From Lunularia cruciata (lineage: Eukaryota > Streptophyta > Marchantiopsida > Lunulariales > Lunulariaceae), in contig OX419757.1 of NCBI GenBank assembly GCA_948567375.1, positions 67,153,836 to 67,217,835 of the forward strand: a stretch of 64,000 nucleotides of DNA, written 5' to 3'. How positions within the stretch are numbered: the first letter of the stretch is position 1; each line of letters opens with the position of its first letter. This document shows positions 1-13,159 of this stretch, one piece after another. The position numbers were made by a program, and so were the translations under genes. The notes beneath the pieces were generated by a model. The model was not told the DNA's origin, searched no databases, and worked only from the letters and a program-made list of their open reading frames with translations.

Positions 1-1740
1 TTGGATTGGATCAAACCCGAAGAAGCTTTCTTCATGTCAGAGGAGGGAAAAACTCGGATCAGACGTTAAGGAGTGCAAACCCGAAGGAGAAATAGAAGTT
101 GTAGGTCAGGATTCTTGCGGGGGCCATATCTCAATGAACACAATTTAAAAATCAAGCTTGCTATATTTTGTTGGAAGCGTCTTGTCTAGGGCTTTCCGTT
201 GCCACCAAAATCGCAAAGTTTGGAGGTCTGTAGAAGAAGTTACAAGCATTTGAAGTTTTGGGAGTAGATGTACTTTGCGTTGAGGTTCTTCGGGTCAATG
301 TGACTTCGTACTTAGTGTTTACATGACTTTGGGTCTAAAGACTTCGCCTCAAGATGGAGATGACTAAATCCGAGGAAGTTGGACCTCGGAGTGCAGTGAA
401 GGTGACTTCGGGAGTTTTGCCAGAGGGACTAGAGGAAGTTAGAGTAGAGAAAGAAGATAGTTAGGATACCCATGATTTCAATTTCAGTTCTAATTGAAGA
501 TGGAACATGAATTGAAGGAGAAGTAGCAATAGTGAATGAACCCAAAGTGCAGGATCAGACAGTAAGTGTCTTTGGGTTAGTAACATGAGTGATTAGGGGA
601 AAGTGAGTTACAACTTGAAGGTGTACATAGTGTACCCATGCTTTCAATTACAATTCTTGATGATGACACAATAGAATTAGTAAAGGAATTGATAGTAGTT
701 AAACCCAAGGTAAGAGAGATAGGAGTGCAGGTGTCTTTGGATTTGACATTTGACACTTTAGAAAAGAGTGGGTCGGGAGATAGAGATTTAGAAGGCTTAA
801 CTATGATAGGAATTTCATATCAAGAAGGAGAAATGTTAGAATTAGTGGAGGAATTAGGAGTTGTGAAACCCAAAGACAAAATATTAGAAAGTAAAGTTAC
901 TTTGGGTTTGGGTTTGAAAGCCGAGGAAGAAGTAGACATCGGATCGGAGTAGAAACCGATTTGAGATTTGAAGAGACAAATATGAAAGGTTGCATTGTCA
1001 TATGAGATCTGCAGGTTTGTAGAGTTGTTAGGAAGAGGTACATTAGGAAGATAACTGTTGATTGATTCACTATTTAAGAGTGGCATTCGCAGTCAAATGT
1101 TGTTCAGTGCTAATTATTTCTGAGAATAGATAAAGCAAAGTGCTGTGAAGCAGTGCTCATCGCTTGAGCTTGATTCCGTGTATCAGCTTTGCAATTGTGT
1201 TTGTGAGTGTTTGGAGAAATTCAAAGTGCAAGTCAGTGTGTTTGTTGGATGTTGGATTCCACAGCCTTGATCTTCATTCTGTGTGTTTGATCCTGAGTGA
1301 AGTGCAATTAGAGCAATGCCTTGACAGATCTGAGAGGAATTGTAGTGTTGGTAGTATTCTACATTTGTGAGTGCAGTGCAAAGTTGATGTGAAGCAATTT
1401 TGATCGAGGAAGTTGTGCCTTCAGTGGAGGGGTAGAACACAATTTTGAGGCGAAGTCATTTTGCAGTGAAGTGCCATTTTTGGGAGAGCCTGAATCATCA
1501 CAATCAAGATTGTTTGGAAAGAATTGATGGATTTGTGATTAAGGAGTGTGAATTCGTGACAAGACTGCGAGTCAGTGCTTGTTACTCTCTTCTGGGTGTG
1601 GTTTCTACCTGAGAGATTAAAGATGCAATCAAGAAGAACTAAATTGTTACTTTGACTTTGTATTTGGACATTTCTAACTTGTATCTCTGCGGGAACAAAC
1701 TTTACTTACCCGATTACCGCAAAAGTGATATTTGCCGGGT
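1..1740. other. Unrecognised purine-rich region
   Basis: This stretch is rich in GAAG, GGAG and TTGGG words on the plus strand and has no reading frame I can assign to a family. The interval 460-960 carries a coding-like tandem repeat annotated separately. The segment around 1600-1740 could be the edge of a retroelement, but no primer-binding site or LTR terminus can be defended. No gene is called. Confidence 0.4.
460..960 (+). repeat. Degenerate ~165-bp tandem repeat, three coding-like units
   Basis: Three units begin with an ATG at 472, 638 and 803, so the spacing is 166 and 165 bp. Each unit reads Met, a short Ile/Ser-rich strand, an acidic stretch, a Glu/Leu/Val segment and then a conserved Val-Lys-Pro-Lys (or Asn-Glu-Pro-Lys) block followed by a Val/Leu-rich strand. 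Units two and three share one open frame (638-952, 104 residues); unit one has a TGA shortly after its ATG. The protein-level similarity suggests the array arose by duplication of a coding segment. I do not recognise the family. It may be a retroelement open reading frame or a degenerate gene. Confidence 0.55.
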
Positions 1741-2690
1741 TGTCACAAATATACATAACAAAAGTGTATGAAAGCAAACTAGAAGTCCTTTGATGTAGAA
1801 GTCAATACTAGTAAGAGTGGAGATAACAAGTTTAGGGTTACATGCAAGCAAGTATATTGGTACAACTTCAAAGGAACAATATGCACATAAAAAGTGGTAT
1901 GTATATAAAGAAACAAATGATAAGAGATGTATCAAAAGAGTAGTCTCAATGAAGTATGATGTGAAAGCCACTCTAATATATCCTTAAAGCATCTATACAA
2001 GCAGTGGTGTAAAAAGAAAGGACAATATGTTGACATCCAAACACTCTCCTAAGGATGCAAAGAGGGATCATGGAAACACTACGCTAAACTCTCATATGGG
2101 TCAGCAGTATGATCTTTAAGCCAACAAAATTTTCACTCCTCCTCCAAAATTGTGAGTGGGACAAGAATCTCCTCTAAATCTATCTAAAGGAGCTACAAAA
2201 TCTAATGAGGAGGTATAGGATGTCTTAGGTGTTTGGTAAGAGAAACAATGGAGTATTATAGCACCATGGGGATGATTCCTACAATATGGGAGTGTGGCAA
2301 TATGAACTATCAATGTATCTCTAATGACTAGTCAAAGGGATAAAAACGTGTTGTATGGTCTAACCATGAAGCCTCTATACTTGTCTCTAAACCTATACAT
2401 CTCACCCATTCCAATTTACTCGTATTCCAGTTTACTCGTATCATGCCATGAGACATGCTCTAATGTGTACTCCATCAAGAAAAAGACCGCCATCCCATAT
2501 GGACTAAGGAGTAGTTGCTTTACCTCCCTTCTTGCACTACTAGCCCATTGAATAACCTGAAAATATGTTCACATAATACTTCACAAACTCTCTAACCTAG
2601 GCCGAGAGATATAGTAAAAAGGAGTATAAGCTCTATAGTAATAAATCTATATTAAATTATAATAAAGTGCTGTAAATATTAAAAATTACT
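1741..2690. other. No recognisable gene
   Basis: AT-rich sequence with only short frames of low information. Reading both strands gives no retroelement, transposase or host-gene motif that I can support. Confidence 0.4.
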
Positions 2691-2699
2691 ATAAAATCT

Positions 2700-3545
2700 A
2701 TAGCTCCATCCACAACCTAATGTATGCCCATACCACTCCCAGAAAAGAGGAAGAGCAGTCTACCTAATATCAACTATACAACCAATATCCAAAACTAAAA
2801 TCTTTTGCCTTTGATCTCTTGTATAAAGTATACAAGGGATGAATTCTTTAGATAAACTCATCATATCTCTCAAATCACCAAGCCTAGAAACCTCATCTAT
2901 CAAAGTCATCCTCCTCTCTTGAGTTCATCTAAACTCCTCCATAGTTCCTCTAAAACAAAGTGGAGGTGAGAGATCATTTGTAATGAATAATCTCCATCAA
3001 GCAATATCCATACCACCTATCCACACATAAGGCTCTTCCTTAGGCCCTCCAATAAGAGTCAAGTGTGGTCATCTTTGAATGAGTCTTTCAAACTTCCATG
3101 TGTCTCTAGGTGTATGAGTATGAGTCTCCATAATGGCCATCATTTTAAAATCTATTTGAATCTCCTTATCAACCTCTCTAGATCTATTTGAGTCTTCATA
3201 TGCATAGCCAACTTTATGGGGGTATATACTCATCATGAAGGAAGGTCCTCACATCTCATACAACTCCTCTAGCTCAATCCTCATCTCTTTGAGAGTGCTC
3301 CTTGTCTTTGCAAGCTCACCTTGTATCTTGTCTACTATCTCCATAGTAGTAGTAAATGCTCTACTATAAAATAGCTCATGAACCCAATATGCCTCACACA
3401 CCACTTATCTATCTATTAGAAGCCTATCTATTTTGGCCAATCTCTCTACTCTAGTACTCTCCTCAATCTTAAAACTCATTTCCTTATCTATCACTAACTT
3501 ATCTAACTCTACTAATTTTTGTGCTCTAGTACTCTCCTCACTTCT
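2700..3545 (-). pseudogene. Decayed coiled-coil reading frame, unknown family
   Basis: On the minus strand one frame runs about 280 codons with only about six stops, well below what random AT-rich DNA would give. The amino-terminal part repeats a Glu-Glu-Ser-Thr-Arg motif followed by Leu/Ile-rich heptads (REST-like blocks about 28 residues apart), suggesting a coiled coil. The rest reads as a mixed, folded-looking sequence with several Trp and Gly residues. Four stops are TGA, one TAG and one TAA, each one C-to-T change from CGA, CAG or CAA. Upstream of about 3545 the repeat continues in another frame after a one-base shift. I do not recognise the protein. Similar decayed coiled-coil frames occur near 21.2-22.8 kb and 60.6-61.2 kb, so a repetitive-element origin is likely. 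Confidence 0.5.
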
Positions 3546-5560
3546 AAAATTGGTCTCCTATCTAACTCTACCAACCTATTTATGCTAATATTCTTGCTCC
3601 AGACTAAAAAGAACTACCAAGCTCCTCATAATCCCCTATCCTTAGTCTTGATGCATGCAAATCCCACTCTACTCCACCATGAGTATACTCCTCGTCACCC
3701 CTAACCTATCACCGGAATCCCTTGTACATGTAACTCATCCTCTACACCCACATCCTCTAGAGTATCAACATGGGGACTCATTGCTCCACCATCAAAGCCA
3801 AGTTAAGCATGGGAGTGTGGAACTCAATACTCCACCATCAATACTAAAGTCCACATGGGAATGGTAACATATCCATGAACCTTTCTAGTATCAAACCAAA
3901 CCCTTAATAATATCAAACCAAGTACTATTGAAACACACATAAATTATTCCCAATACCAAACTTAGGGTACCTAAGGCAAAATAAGAGTTTTTACAAAATG
4001 ATCTTTTATTATGGTAGATAGAAGTCCAATACAAGAAAAAAATGTTTCCATAAGGTAGTAGTGAGTCACTAATCTCTCATTCACTCTCCTCTATATGCTC
4101 CTCCTCTTGGTTTTCTCTTGGTACCTCCTAATGCATATAAATCTCCTCCTAAGCTCCTCCAATGCTCTCATATCTTGCCTCATCCTCACCATGTACCCTC
4201 TTTCCATAGAGAGATGTATGAGAATTAGCCTAAATGTATTACCTTAAAGCGGTAACCATCAAGATGGTGAAGCTACTTATGTACTACAACCAACTTGGCC
4301 TCAATAGCATGGAATGTGAACTCTACACAATCATAATCCTCCAAAGTAGATCAGGCTATCATCATCACCAAAATAATATTTCCATGTACCAAATTTTGGC
4401 CTTCCAGCTTGGATGAGAAGAGAACATGTCATCTAGAAAAATGGTCAAAGTCTGGATATGCACATATCTTGGCTATATCTCCTTGTTGTCTTGTCTCTTA
4501 CTAAGAACAATCCTCAATCAAACTATGAGGAACAATCTTCCTCTTCCTTGCTCTCCCCAATTGCAAGCAAGGATATTTCCAAATCAAGCTCGGGCTAAGA
4601 GTAAGCACTCCCCTCTAGACTTAGCCTGAATGAGCATGCTTATCCCAACTAGTCACAAACTTAGTACATAAAGGAATTAAGAAAAGTGGAAACACAATCA
4701 GTTGTTCACAAGTGAGGCATTGGAATCAATGGATGATAATAATGGATTCAAATCTATCATAATTGAAATACAATATGAATAGGTAAGATATTATTGATAA
4801 TTCTAGGAGGAGATAGGAAAGGCTTAATGCATTGAATAGATGCCAAGCTTGGGTTTTACTTTTACTCATTTCATTTCATCATTAGTGAACTTTGTATGTT
4901 CACATCCATAACATAACTACATTGTCCAACTAAATTGTCTATCATAGCATAGTAACATATAATAGACAATAAATGTTGTTGTATGATCTGGAATGTCTAT
5001 CTATATGCATTCATGTTGTTTGCTTATAGTGGTTGAGATAAAGGGAGCAATAAATGAGTATATGGTATAATCTCAATATGGGGTATACACTAGGCACAAA
5101 AATAGCATGGTATGCACAACCCATGCAACATATGCAAGGTGCGTGGTATGTGCAACCTATGCCAAGTTTTAGGTTAGGATTTAGGATTGGCACGACCTAC
5201 ATGGGATATTGGGATTTCAAAATTCAAATTTTGAGAGTTTGACGTAGCAATTTGATGATCATTTGGCATTTTAGCAACCAAAATAGAGAGAAATTAAGAG
5301 TGATTAACTCACATGTGGCCAAGGATATTGAATAGCAACTACAATTTTCATCAAGATCACATTCTTGAATTGCTTTTACTTCACTTCTGATTTGCTCTTA
5401 TCTATCCAACACTACTTGATATAGGTCATATAATATAATATAATGTTAAATTGACTGATCTAAGGTCCCTCTTTGGTTTCTTCAATATATTCCTCTTTGA
5501 CCACTAGTTCATGATCAAAAATTGCCATTGTCACTCTTGCTCTCTATATTGACAACATGA
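3546..5560. other. AT-rich region without a supported gene
   Basis: Only short frames are present and none matches a family I know. Around 5100-5165 a phrase with GTATGCACAACC / GTATGTGCAACC is repeated about 50 bp apart, a minor local duplication. Nothing else stands out. Confidence 0.4.
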
Positions 5561-6080
5561 AATTGTGAAATTCTATAGTCACTCTCTCCCATTTGTTCTT
5601 CTCCTCCTGATTTGCTCAAGTCCTACTTTCCTCTTGATTCTCTCAAGTCCTCTTCTTTCTCTTTTGATTCTCTCCTCCTACAATTACTCTCTCCTCTTCC
5701 TTCTCTTCTCTTCTTTCTCCGTTAATTCTCTCTTGCAATTGCTCTCTCTACTCAATTTCTCTTCCAAGTCCTCTTCTCTTCTTTTGTTCTCACTCTCTCT
5801 TGCAATTGGCCTCTCCTTTCTCTTGTGATTGCTCTACTCTCCTCAAAACTCCCTCCAAGTCTTCTTCTCTTCTTTTGCTCTTAAATCTCTTGCAATTGCT
5901 CCCTACCTTGAAACTCTCCCACTCCAAAACTTTCCCTCTCTCTTACACTCTCAAAACTCTCTTTCTTATGATTGACCTCTCCTCAAACCTCTCTACTTGC
6001 CTCAAAACTTCCTTGAAACTTTCTCCTTTCCTCCTTCAAAACCCACTTCCTTTGCTTTTGAAACCTTAAATTCTTCTATC
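5560..6080 (+). repeat. Pyrimidine-rich low-complexity tract
   Basis: About 500 bp is made almost entirely of C and T words such as TCTCTTC, CTCCTC and CTTTC, with little purine content. The open frames here (5565-5828 and 5800-6069) encode Leu/Ser/Pro-rich low-complexity peptides as a direct result of composition and should not be read as genes. The tract may be a degenerate microsatellite. Confidence 0.75.
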
Positions 6081-9000
6081 ATTTAGAGGTTCTAAAGCTT
6101 CTACTCCTTTGATTTTATACTTTTCATTTTCCACTAGCTTGAATTTATATTTTTTGATGTTTGGAACGTATATCCATAAATTCCTTCAAATATCAATGCT
6201 TCAAAATATTTTGATGTTGCCTTCTTACCATAAGCGTTGACACTCCTTTGACTCTTGTAACTCTATTTGTTCAACTTGCAAATCCACCAAAAAATCACAT
6301 TTGTCTTACACCAATGTATCTTGTGTATACTTCCTTGCCAAAAAATTCACTCTCTCAATTGGAATTTGATAATTGATCTATGCTCTCATGAATCATCTAT
6401 GTGTTTCTCACTAGTATGGGTAGGAAGTCATCCTATGGTACATTATAATATTCCACAAGTCCTGAGCATGGTATCCATTCTTTCATGCTAGTGTATATCA
6501 TGCATACTGAATATACCTACATACATATTGCTATACCAAATTACAAAAAATTGAGACTTGAGCCTTTCAAACATGATTTCTTAACTTTCTTGGATTTCAA
6601 CAAGAGCAAGGAAAATCAATTCACAAAATTCATATAGAGAACAAAATTATATTTTAATTGATTAAAATCATACATAACAATACACATCTTATTGTGTTGG
6701 ATTTAACAAACCACTGTTCTTGTGGTTGGATGCAAGACAATAATATAAAACTAAAGTTCTAGTTTCTTCCCTCACTTCTCTATATAGCTCAAAAACACCA
6801 ACTTTGGGAAAATAAGAATCCAAGTCTCCTCCAAACTCCATATCCTCCTTGATCTATATGTCTACCTTTTTAAACAAAAATCTGTGTAGAATTATACAAA
6901 TGCTAACCCACTGCAACAAGAAGACATTTCTAGATGGATCATTCAATCGCATTCTTATTGCTCTTAGAAAATGCCATCAAGCTTTCAAAATCCCTATATA
7001 ATGTGCATTGACAACTTGTATCCATGCAACACATCATTTGATATCAGCTTTTTCTTGCTAGCATGCTTGTTTGAAAGATGGCACAAGGTGATACATGGGT
7101 ATAGGAGACATATACTAAATCCTCTACTAAATATTATGTGCTCTTGAATATAACATTCACCTTTGTGATTCTACAAGGACCAAATTGGAGCACTTCTCAA
7201 GCATGCCATATCATGACATAATTCAACATCCCTATGAATAAACTAAAGGGAAGATGAACTCAAGGGAAACTTACCAAAATAAAACATTACAAGGGAATAC
7301 ATTTTCTTTCTAGATAACACTCATATAGGAAATCCTTACCTCCCACAAAGTATATTATTCTCTTTGGATCATAATAAACTAATTCTCTATTTATGGGATA
7401 GTACCCCTTATGGCTATAATATATCTCTCCATTGATGGTCGATTTTTGAGCTAAGGGAAAGAGAGTTCAATCCACTAATTCATTACATCTCAAAAAATCT
7501 TTTTGTGCAAATACCAACACTATTTGCATCTTCTCTTCTCTGTTCAACCATTTCACTTCCTTTCTTAGGATTGTCACAAGTGTTGTCATTACACACTCTT
7601 TGAATCTAACAATAGATCTTACCCTTGTACCCCAAATGTTCAACCCTCTGGTAATTGATGCCCCATTCCCATGATGCCTAAATTATTGAGTGCCGCTGCA
7701 TCTTGCATCCATATGGGAGTTTGACTTTTCTTGGATGGATTTCTAAACAAGTGATGATCTTTTATAACATCCACTTAGGCTTGGAACAAGAAAATATCCA
7801 TCCTAGTTAGTTGTATGAGTGCTTTACTAACCAACTCTCTAAAGAATTTCAAAAATAATTTAGAACTCTAGACACATTGCAATCTAGGTTGCATATATCT
7901 TAAATTTTTTGCAAAATTGCACCAGCGGAGCAAGAGTTCAAGTAACCTTCTTCATCTTCACTCCAATATTCTTCCACTCCAACCATCCATTCATCATTGC
8001 CCTAACTCAATTCTTGTTGTTTCTCAAATGCACCTCAATATTGTTTTCTTGAGTTGGAGACAAGTACTAGTGTGCAACATTGCTTCCAGATCAAAATTGC
8101 ACTATCAATTCTTAATGTGAATTGAAATGATGAGTTATGATGGCACCGGGAGCACCAATAGGAGCAAGAAATGAAATCAAGTACATGTGTTTGAGCAGTT
8201 TGAGTGCCAAGCATTTGTGCCATTTTCTTGTATCATGTTTTAGAACTTTGACACTAATGCACTCTTGCCCTTCAATTTTGAAAATTAAATCTTGATTCAT
8301 TTAGGACAACCATTAAGATTTGCATGAACAATTAAGACTTACAAAAGCAACCATAACTTGTAAAACGCTATGGATCATGATATTGATTTCTTGGAAAATA
8401 TTTATGACTATGGATGGAGCACTCATAAAATTGAGGGGTACACTCAATCTATTACTTGCACAAATTTTATAGATTTCTACAATCACTGAAAAAACTAAAT
8501 CTGAAACCCCCACCATACCATCCTAGATAGAGATTTAGAATAGCTCACAAAGAGTCATGAACAACTAAACACAATCCAAAAATTTCAAAGTTGGATGCAC
8601 AAAGAAGTAAAAATTTTGGTTCAATATAGTATCTCAGATTACAGAGCAAAAGGAAAAACTAGTAAGTGTTATGTTGGAATTTTCAAATATATATACATGT
8701 AACTCCTATTATGGTTCACATTGTTGGCCACATGGGACCTCAAAGGAATTGAGTTGTCTAAATTTAAGAAGTCTAGTAGAGTCAAGAAATAGGTACTTAC
8801 CACCATGCTCTTGATTTACAAGAGAAATCATGTGGTTTGGCAGGGTGCAATTAGGTGGGTCAGTTGTTTGGGAATGCATGTCTAATGCAAATATCCCCTT
8901 CACTACTTGAACTTGTCTTTCTACCACTCACAAGTGGGATTCTTAACCCCAATTTTCCCCCTTATTTGCAAGTTGGATGTTCTCGGTGTTAATCCTTTAA

Positions 9001-10600
9001 TGCTTCTTGTTTACTAAGTTTATTATGAGTTTGACAAGCAAGTTGAGTTCATTTCCGTAGTACCAACTTTGGAAGTTCTTCAATAAAGCTTTGGATATAT
9101 AACCATGGTTACTTGCATGGTTGGGAGCTATACATAAATTTTCAAAAGCTGCATTGCATGGATTGTGAGGTAAAATGTATGGCTTCCTACCATGTGGACT
9201 GGACTTGTGTACTTTAAGTGTACACAATTATGAAGATTATGAGTAGACATAAAGGAAGATGCTCATAGATCCAAAATGGACCCTCTGGCCTAGGTCTATT
9301 GGATCAATGTCAATGCAATTCTACATTTGACACCAAGGGCATCCACATCTTACTATGTGCCATAGGAGGAGAGCTTACTAGAGCTGTGATGCTATTAGAG
9401 ATGCGATGGCCCAAATTCTACAATTACTTCCTCTCAAGTTCAAATTGAGCGTTAAATGGTCCTATCATGCCCACCTCACCAGAGGGTGTAGATAGATATT
9501 GCCACTTTCAAGGATGGCCGACATAGATTGTATGATGTAGTGACGGTGAACACACCTTGACCAAAGTCCTTTGCACAAGCTAGCATCCAGGCAAGAGCCG
9601 CAATGATCATTGCAATCAAGGGGACGTAGTAACTTATGCTCCACTGTTTGCCTCTAACACTTTCATCCCTCTTGTTGTGGAGCTTTTTGGCCACCTTCAT
9701 CATTAGTTTGGTAGCCTCTTTCAAGAGGTGACACCGTGCTCATACTGAGGAGAGGTGTCTTGGCTTTGTCACCTACCATGCTTACCTCTTAATTTTGGTA
9801 GATAGTCATTGTCACCCTATAGAGATCATAAGCTCTGAGTCTTCATCAATAAGCATCAGTAGTGGGCACTCCACAACATGCTTTCACATTTGCCAAACAT
9901 ACCCTTGGAGGATCTCTTTGGAGGTGTGCAATTAGAGGTTGATATAGTGATCATTTTACATATTTCTAGTGTAAGTTACTTTACGTACTGCTTTGTTCTT
10001 TATACCAGTTTCTCTAAGGGCTTTTATTTCTCTGAGCCTATTTGCACGTTTTCATACAATCTTTGGACTCTTCATTTTTATTTGCACAGTTTGGTGCACC
10101 TTAATTCCTTTTTTCCTTTTCCCATCCTTCGTGTTTTCTACTCGGTCGCCCTTTTCTTTTCTTCCTTTTCCTCCTCTGTATATTAATGGGCCTCTTGGCA
10201 TTTTCTCCCATGCAGCATGGTCACTAATGTAGATCTAGCTTTATGAGCTTGGCCCGGTACGTGTATTTTAGCGTAAACTGCCCACCCATGCCTGCCATGA
10301 TGACACAAGGTAAGGCTAATAAGTAATCAAGACCATCTAGATGAGAGGTTAATCAAGCAGTAGCCAGCAGGATACGAAAGTCTGCTAGTATGAATTCAAC
10401 CTCGACACTCCCTTTAATCATCATAAACTAGACATGCGTCCGATGGATTCATGATTTAAATTAGAAGTAGATCATTGATGGTTCCTGACAATCTAAGGCT
10501 CCAAGCTAAATGAGGGGCTGCAAGACAGTACCGCATCACATGCTTTACATTGGCCACTCGCCTCCTCTTAGCAGTTTACTTTAACCTGCTTCAGAGCGTA
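6081..10600. other. Long AT-rich interval, no recognised gene
   Basis: Frames of 60-100 codons occur on both strands (for example 8709-8927 minus, 9476-9724 minus, 9878-10186 plus), but none has a recognisable motif, and codon use and composition look random. The 9476-9724 minus frame has one hydrophobic stretch that could pass for a membrane segment; without a partner motif I do not call it. The interval is probably old repeat-derived DNA. Confidence 0.35.
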
Positions 10601-10604
10601 TGTT

Positions 10605-10653
10605 GATGAAGAGCAGGTCGAAGATTTCGGGCATCTTCGAACTGCTCTTCATC
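10605..10653. repeat. Near-perfect 21-bp hairpin, 7-nt loop
   Basis: The left arm 10605-10625 and right arm 10633-10653 are reverse complements at 20 of 21 positions and enclose the loop TTCGGGC (10626-10632). No poly-T or other terminator context follows, and no gene is called next to it. It may be a MITE core, a small-RNA hairpin or chance. Confidence 0.7.
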
Positions 10654-13020
10654 TTAGAAAAGCTGACATATATAATAGCAGGAGCAAGTGGCTCGTATTG
10701 ACGGCTAACAAAGTTGACAGGTCTTTTCGAGGACGGATGAATCTTATTGTGTGGGAATACTGGAACAATACTGGAATGCATCAGACTGTTTTTGTCACTG
10801 TTGTGTGGCGCTAGTGGATTGGTGATCGTACTTGAAGTTATTTGGACTTTCCTACTGTTATATGTCAGACTTTAATGAACATCGGACTACCAACGCCTGA
10901 CAAAGCACACAGAAACACCCAGCTCGACTTATTTCTCCCAAGCAAGGCTTCATCTTCATCCGGCGTCATCTGTCTTCATGCATGTTACTTGTAATTATTT
11001 GTAGTACTTATAATTATAAAGCTTTCTTTGTCGTATTATAGCGAAAACATTGAGTCCTAGTGGGTATACGGTCCATAAAGCACGACCATCCATCAATTAT
11101 GGATGATCTCAAGAAGCTAGAATGACATTCGTTTCGTGCAGAATGAATCTTCATCGATCTCATAAGTTTTGTTCATCTCTGCAACAATAGACGGATACTC
11201 AATCATTTTTAGTAGATGCAAAAGAAAACTACAAGTTACATTTATAAGATCATGAAATGCTTAATTTGCTTAATTTATTCCTCACCCGAGCACATTTGAA
11301 AGTGGCATCTGTAAAACCGAAGTATAACCCGAAGAATTTACCGACTCGATCTCTTTGTTGATTACCTTGAATATTTTCATTATGAATGCAGAGACCCAAA
11401 AATATACTAGGCACCAAGAATTGCAAAAGGGGATAGAGAGGCCGAGGCGCAACGAACCTTGAGTAACGGTGATGAGTAGTAATTATCCTTAGTTTTACAC
11501 AAGAATATCAATCTTTTGAAGCCTACCCATTTTCATGAGAAGCTACCTTAGAGGAGAATCACATGATTCTAGATGAAGGCGCGAGGAATATTACACAGTT
11601 TTGGGAAACTTAGAAAGAAATGGTTGTAGTTCCAAAATGATCATTGTTTAGAAATTTTGTTAATAAGGGCACTTCAAAACGAAAGCACCCACTCCAAGAG
11701 AACATATTTTATATAGATTGAGTGCAACTCTATAGATCTTCCATATTCGGCAGCTAAAATTCAGATTGAATGTCAAAATATACTTGTCTTTTACAACCCT
11801 GAATAGTCGTTCCATAATTTTAGAGCATACAACTGATACGATTTAATCTACTGAATGAAAAACATCTCTCTAATACAGGAGTGCTAATTAAAGTATCGTG
11901 CAACAATGATAGCCGTTAAAATGCAATACATGGGAAAGTTGGGGAATTCACTCAAAATTTAGGGAAACACTGTCAAACTTTTATATGTTATGTAATGTGC
12001 CTAACCAGGGTTGAGTCAATTATCGAAGTTTAAAAATGCTTGCAAACTTGTATTAGAACTGTACCCAAAGCTTTCAAATTAACATTTTATGCTTCTATGA
12101 GAACAAAAGTGCGATCGAGAGAACGCGAGGATGTATTTTTTATAAATTACCAGGAAGCCCAAGAAATTGATACCCCTATTACAATATATTAAGGACATAT
12201 TTAAGTAACACGCAGATTGAGAATCCTCTACACACTCCTAATCCACTTCTAAGTTCTTTAGTTTCACGCACACAAATATATATCCCGAAGGAAAGAGAAA
12301 AAGAAGTACAAAGCACTCTAGAGTTGTAGAGCATTTGGAATTCACACATTTTGCTCAAACTAAAGTAGTGGACGGCAAGAGTAGTTTATGCGAAAAGCTT
12401 ACAATATTGATTACTGTCTGTTACTAAATTTAAATATTTGATTTGTTCTTGCGTTTTCTAACCTCGAATAAATATAAAGATGATCTGGTGTCCTTTGGAC
12501 TTGGCACAAAAAATTTGCCTCACTTAGTCGAGCATCTTTCTCTCTCAAAGAGAAATTTTATTCACTTTCACTAACATCTCCCCTTCTTCATGTTTGAGAG
12601 AAGAGTATCTATTTCAATTGAAGAATTTCTTTTTAGACGACTTAACTTTGTCTCCAACCTTTAACCCAACTGGTTATTATATGAGGATCGAATGTCTTAA
12701 CGATTAGAAAAATCCAGAAATTACGATGAAATTCTTGAAGTGGGGAATTAATCGAGAGAAAAATTCTCCGACAGCGTAAACTCTGCAGGGACCCTCGTGC
12801 CAGATCGACCATAAAGTTTTGGGAAACTCGAGCTCAGATTCGTGCAGAAATCCGCCCGGTCTAAATTTGGAATTCCGACTTCGACCATTATGGTAGAATT
12901 CACAAAGTGTTGCTGCGTAACACTGATGTAATTTCATATCCTTCCTTGGAAGATTTATAGTATTTCTACATGTTTCCTCCAATTTTTAAAACCATAAAAG
13001 TCCTGACAAAGACTTTACAA
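10654..13020. other. Better-preserved, CpG-retaining unique-looking DNA
   Basis: Compared with the flanks this stretch keeps many CpG dinucleotides (for example around 11290-11480 and 12100-12140) and lacks the repeat words seen elsewhere. I find no splice-able gene by eye. The minus frame 12704-12982 (92 codons) has no motif I recognise. The stretch could be the flank or an intron of the gene whose leucine-rich-repeat relic lies at 13.2-13.6 kb. Confidence 0.35.
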
Positions 13021-13026
13021 ACCTAA

Positions 13027-13132
13027 TCCTCTTTCCACTTACACCGTAGATCTGATGCAATTCCAATACCAAGTACTAATTCTCTTTCCACTTATACTCT
13101 AGATCGGATGCAATTTCAATACCAAGTGCTGA
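13027..13132. repeat. 53-bp tandem duplication
   Basis: A segment starting TCCTCTTTCCACTTA at 13027 is repeated starting at 13080 with several substitutions, giving a period of 53 bp. Both copies end in AATACCAAGTRCT. It lies just upstream of a partly duplicated leucine-rich-repeat relic, so local duplication has happened at two scales here. Confidence 0.8.
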
Positions 13133-13159
13133 GCTTTGCCCAAAAAGGTGCATACTATT

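Noticed and set aside
5565..6069. Two open frames of 87-89 codons rich in Leu and Ser
   Set aside because: They are produced by the pyrimidine-rich tract; composition alone explains them.
9476..9724. Possible membrane protein on the minus strand
   Set aside because: One hydrophobic stretch without any family signature or neighbouring support.
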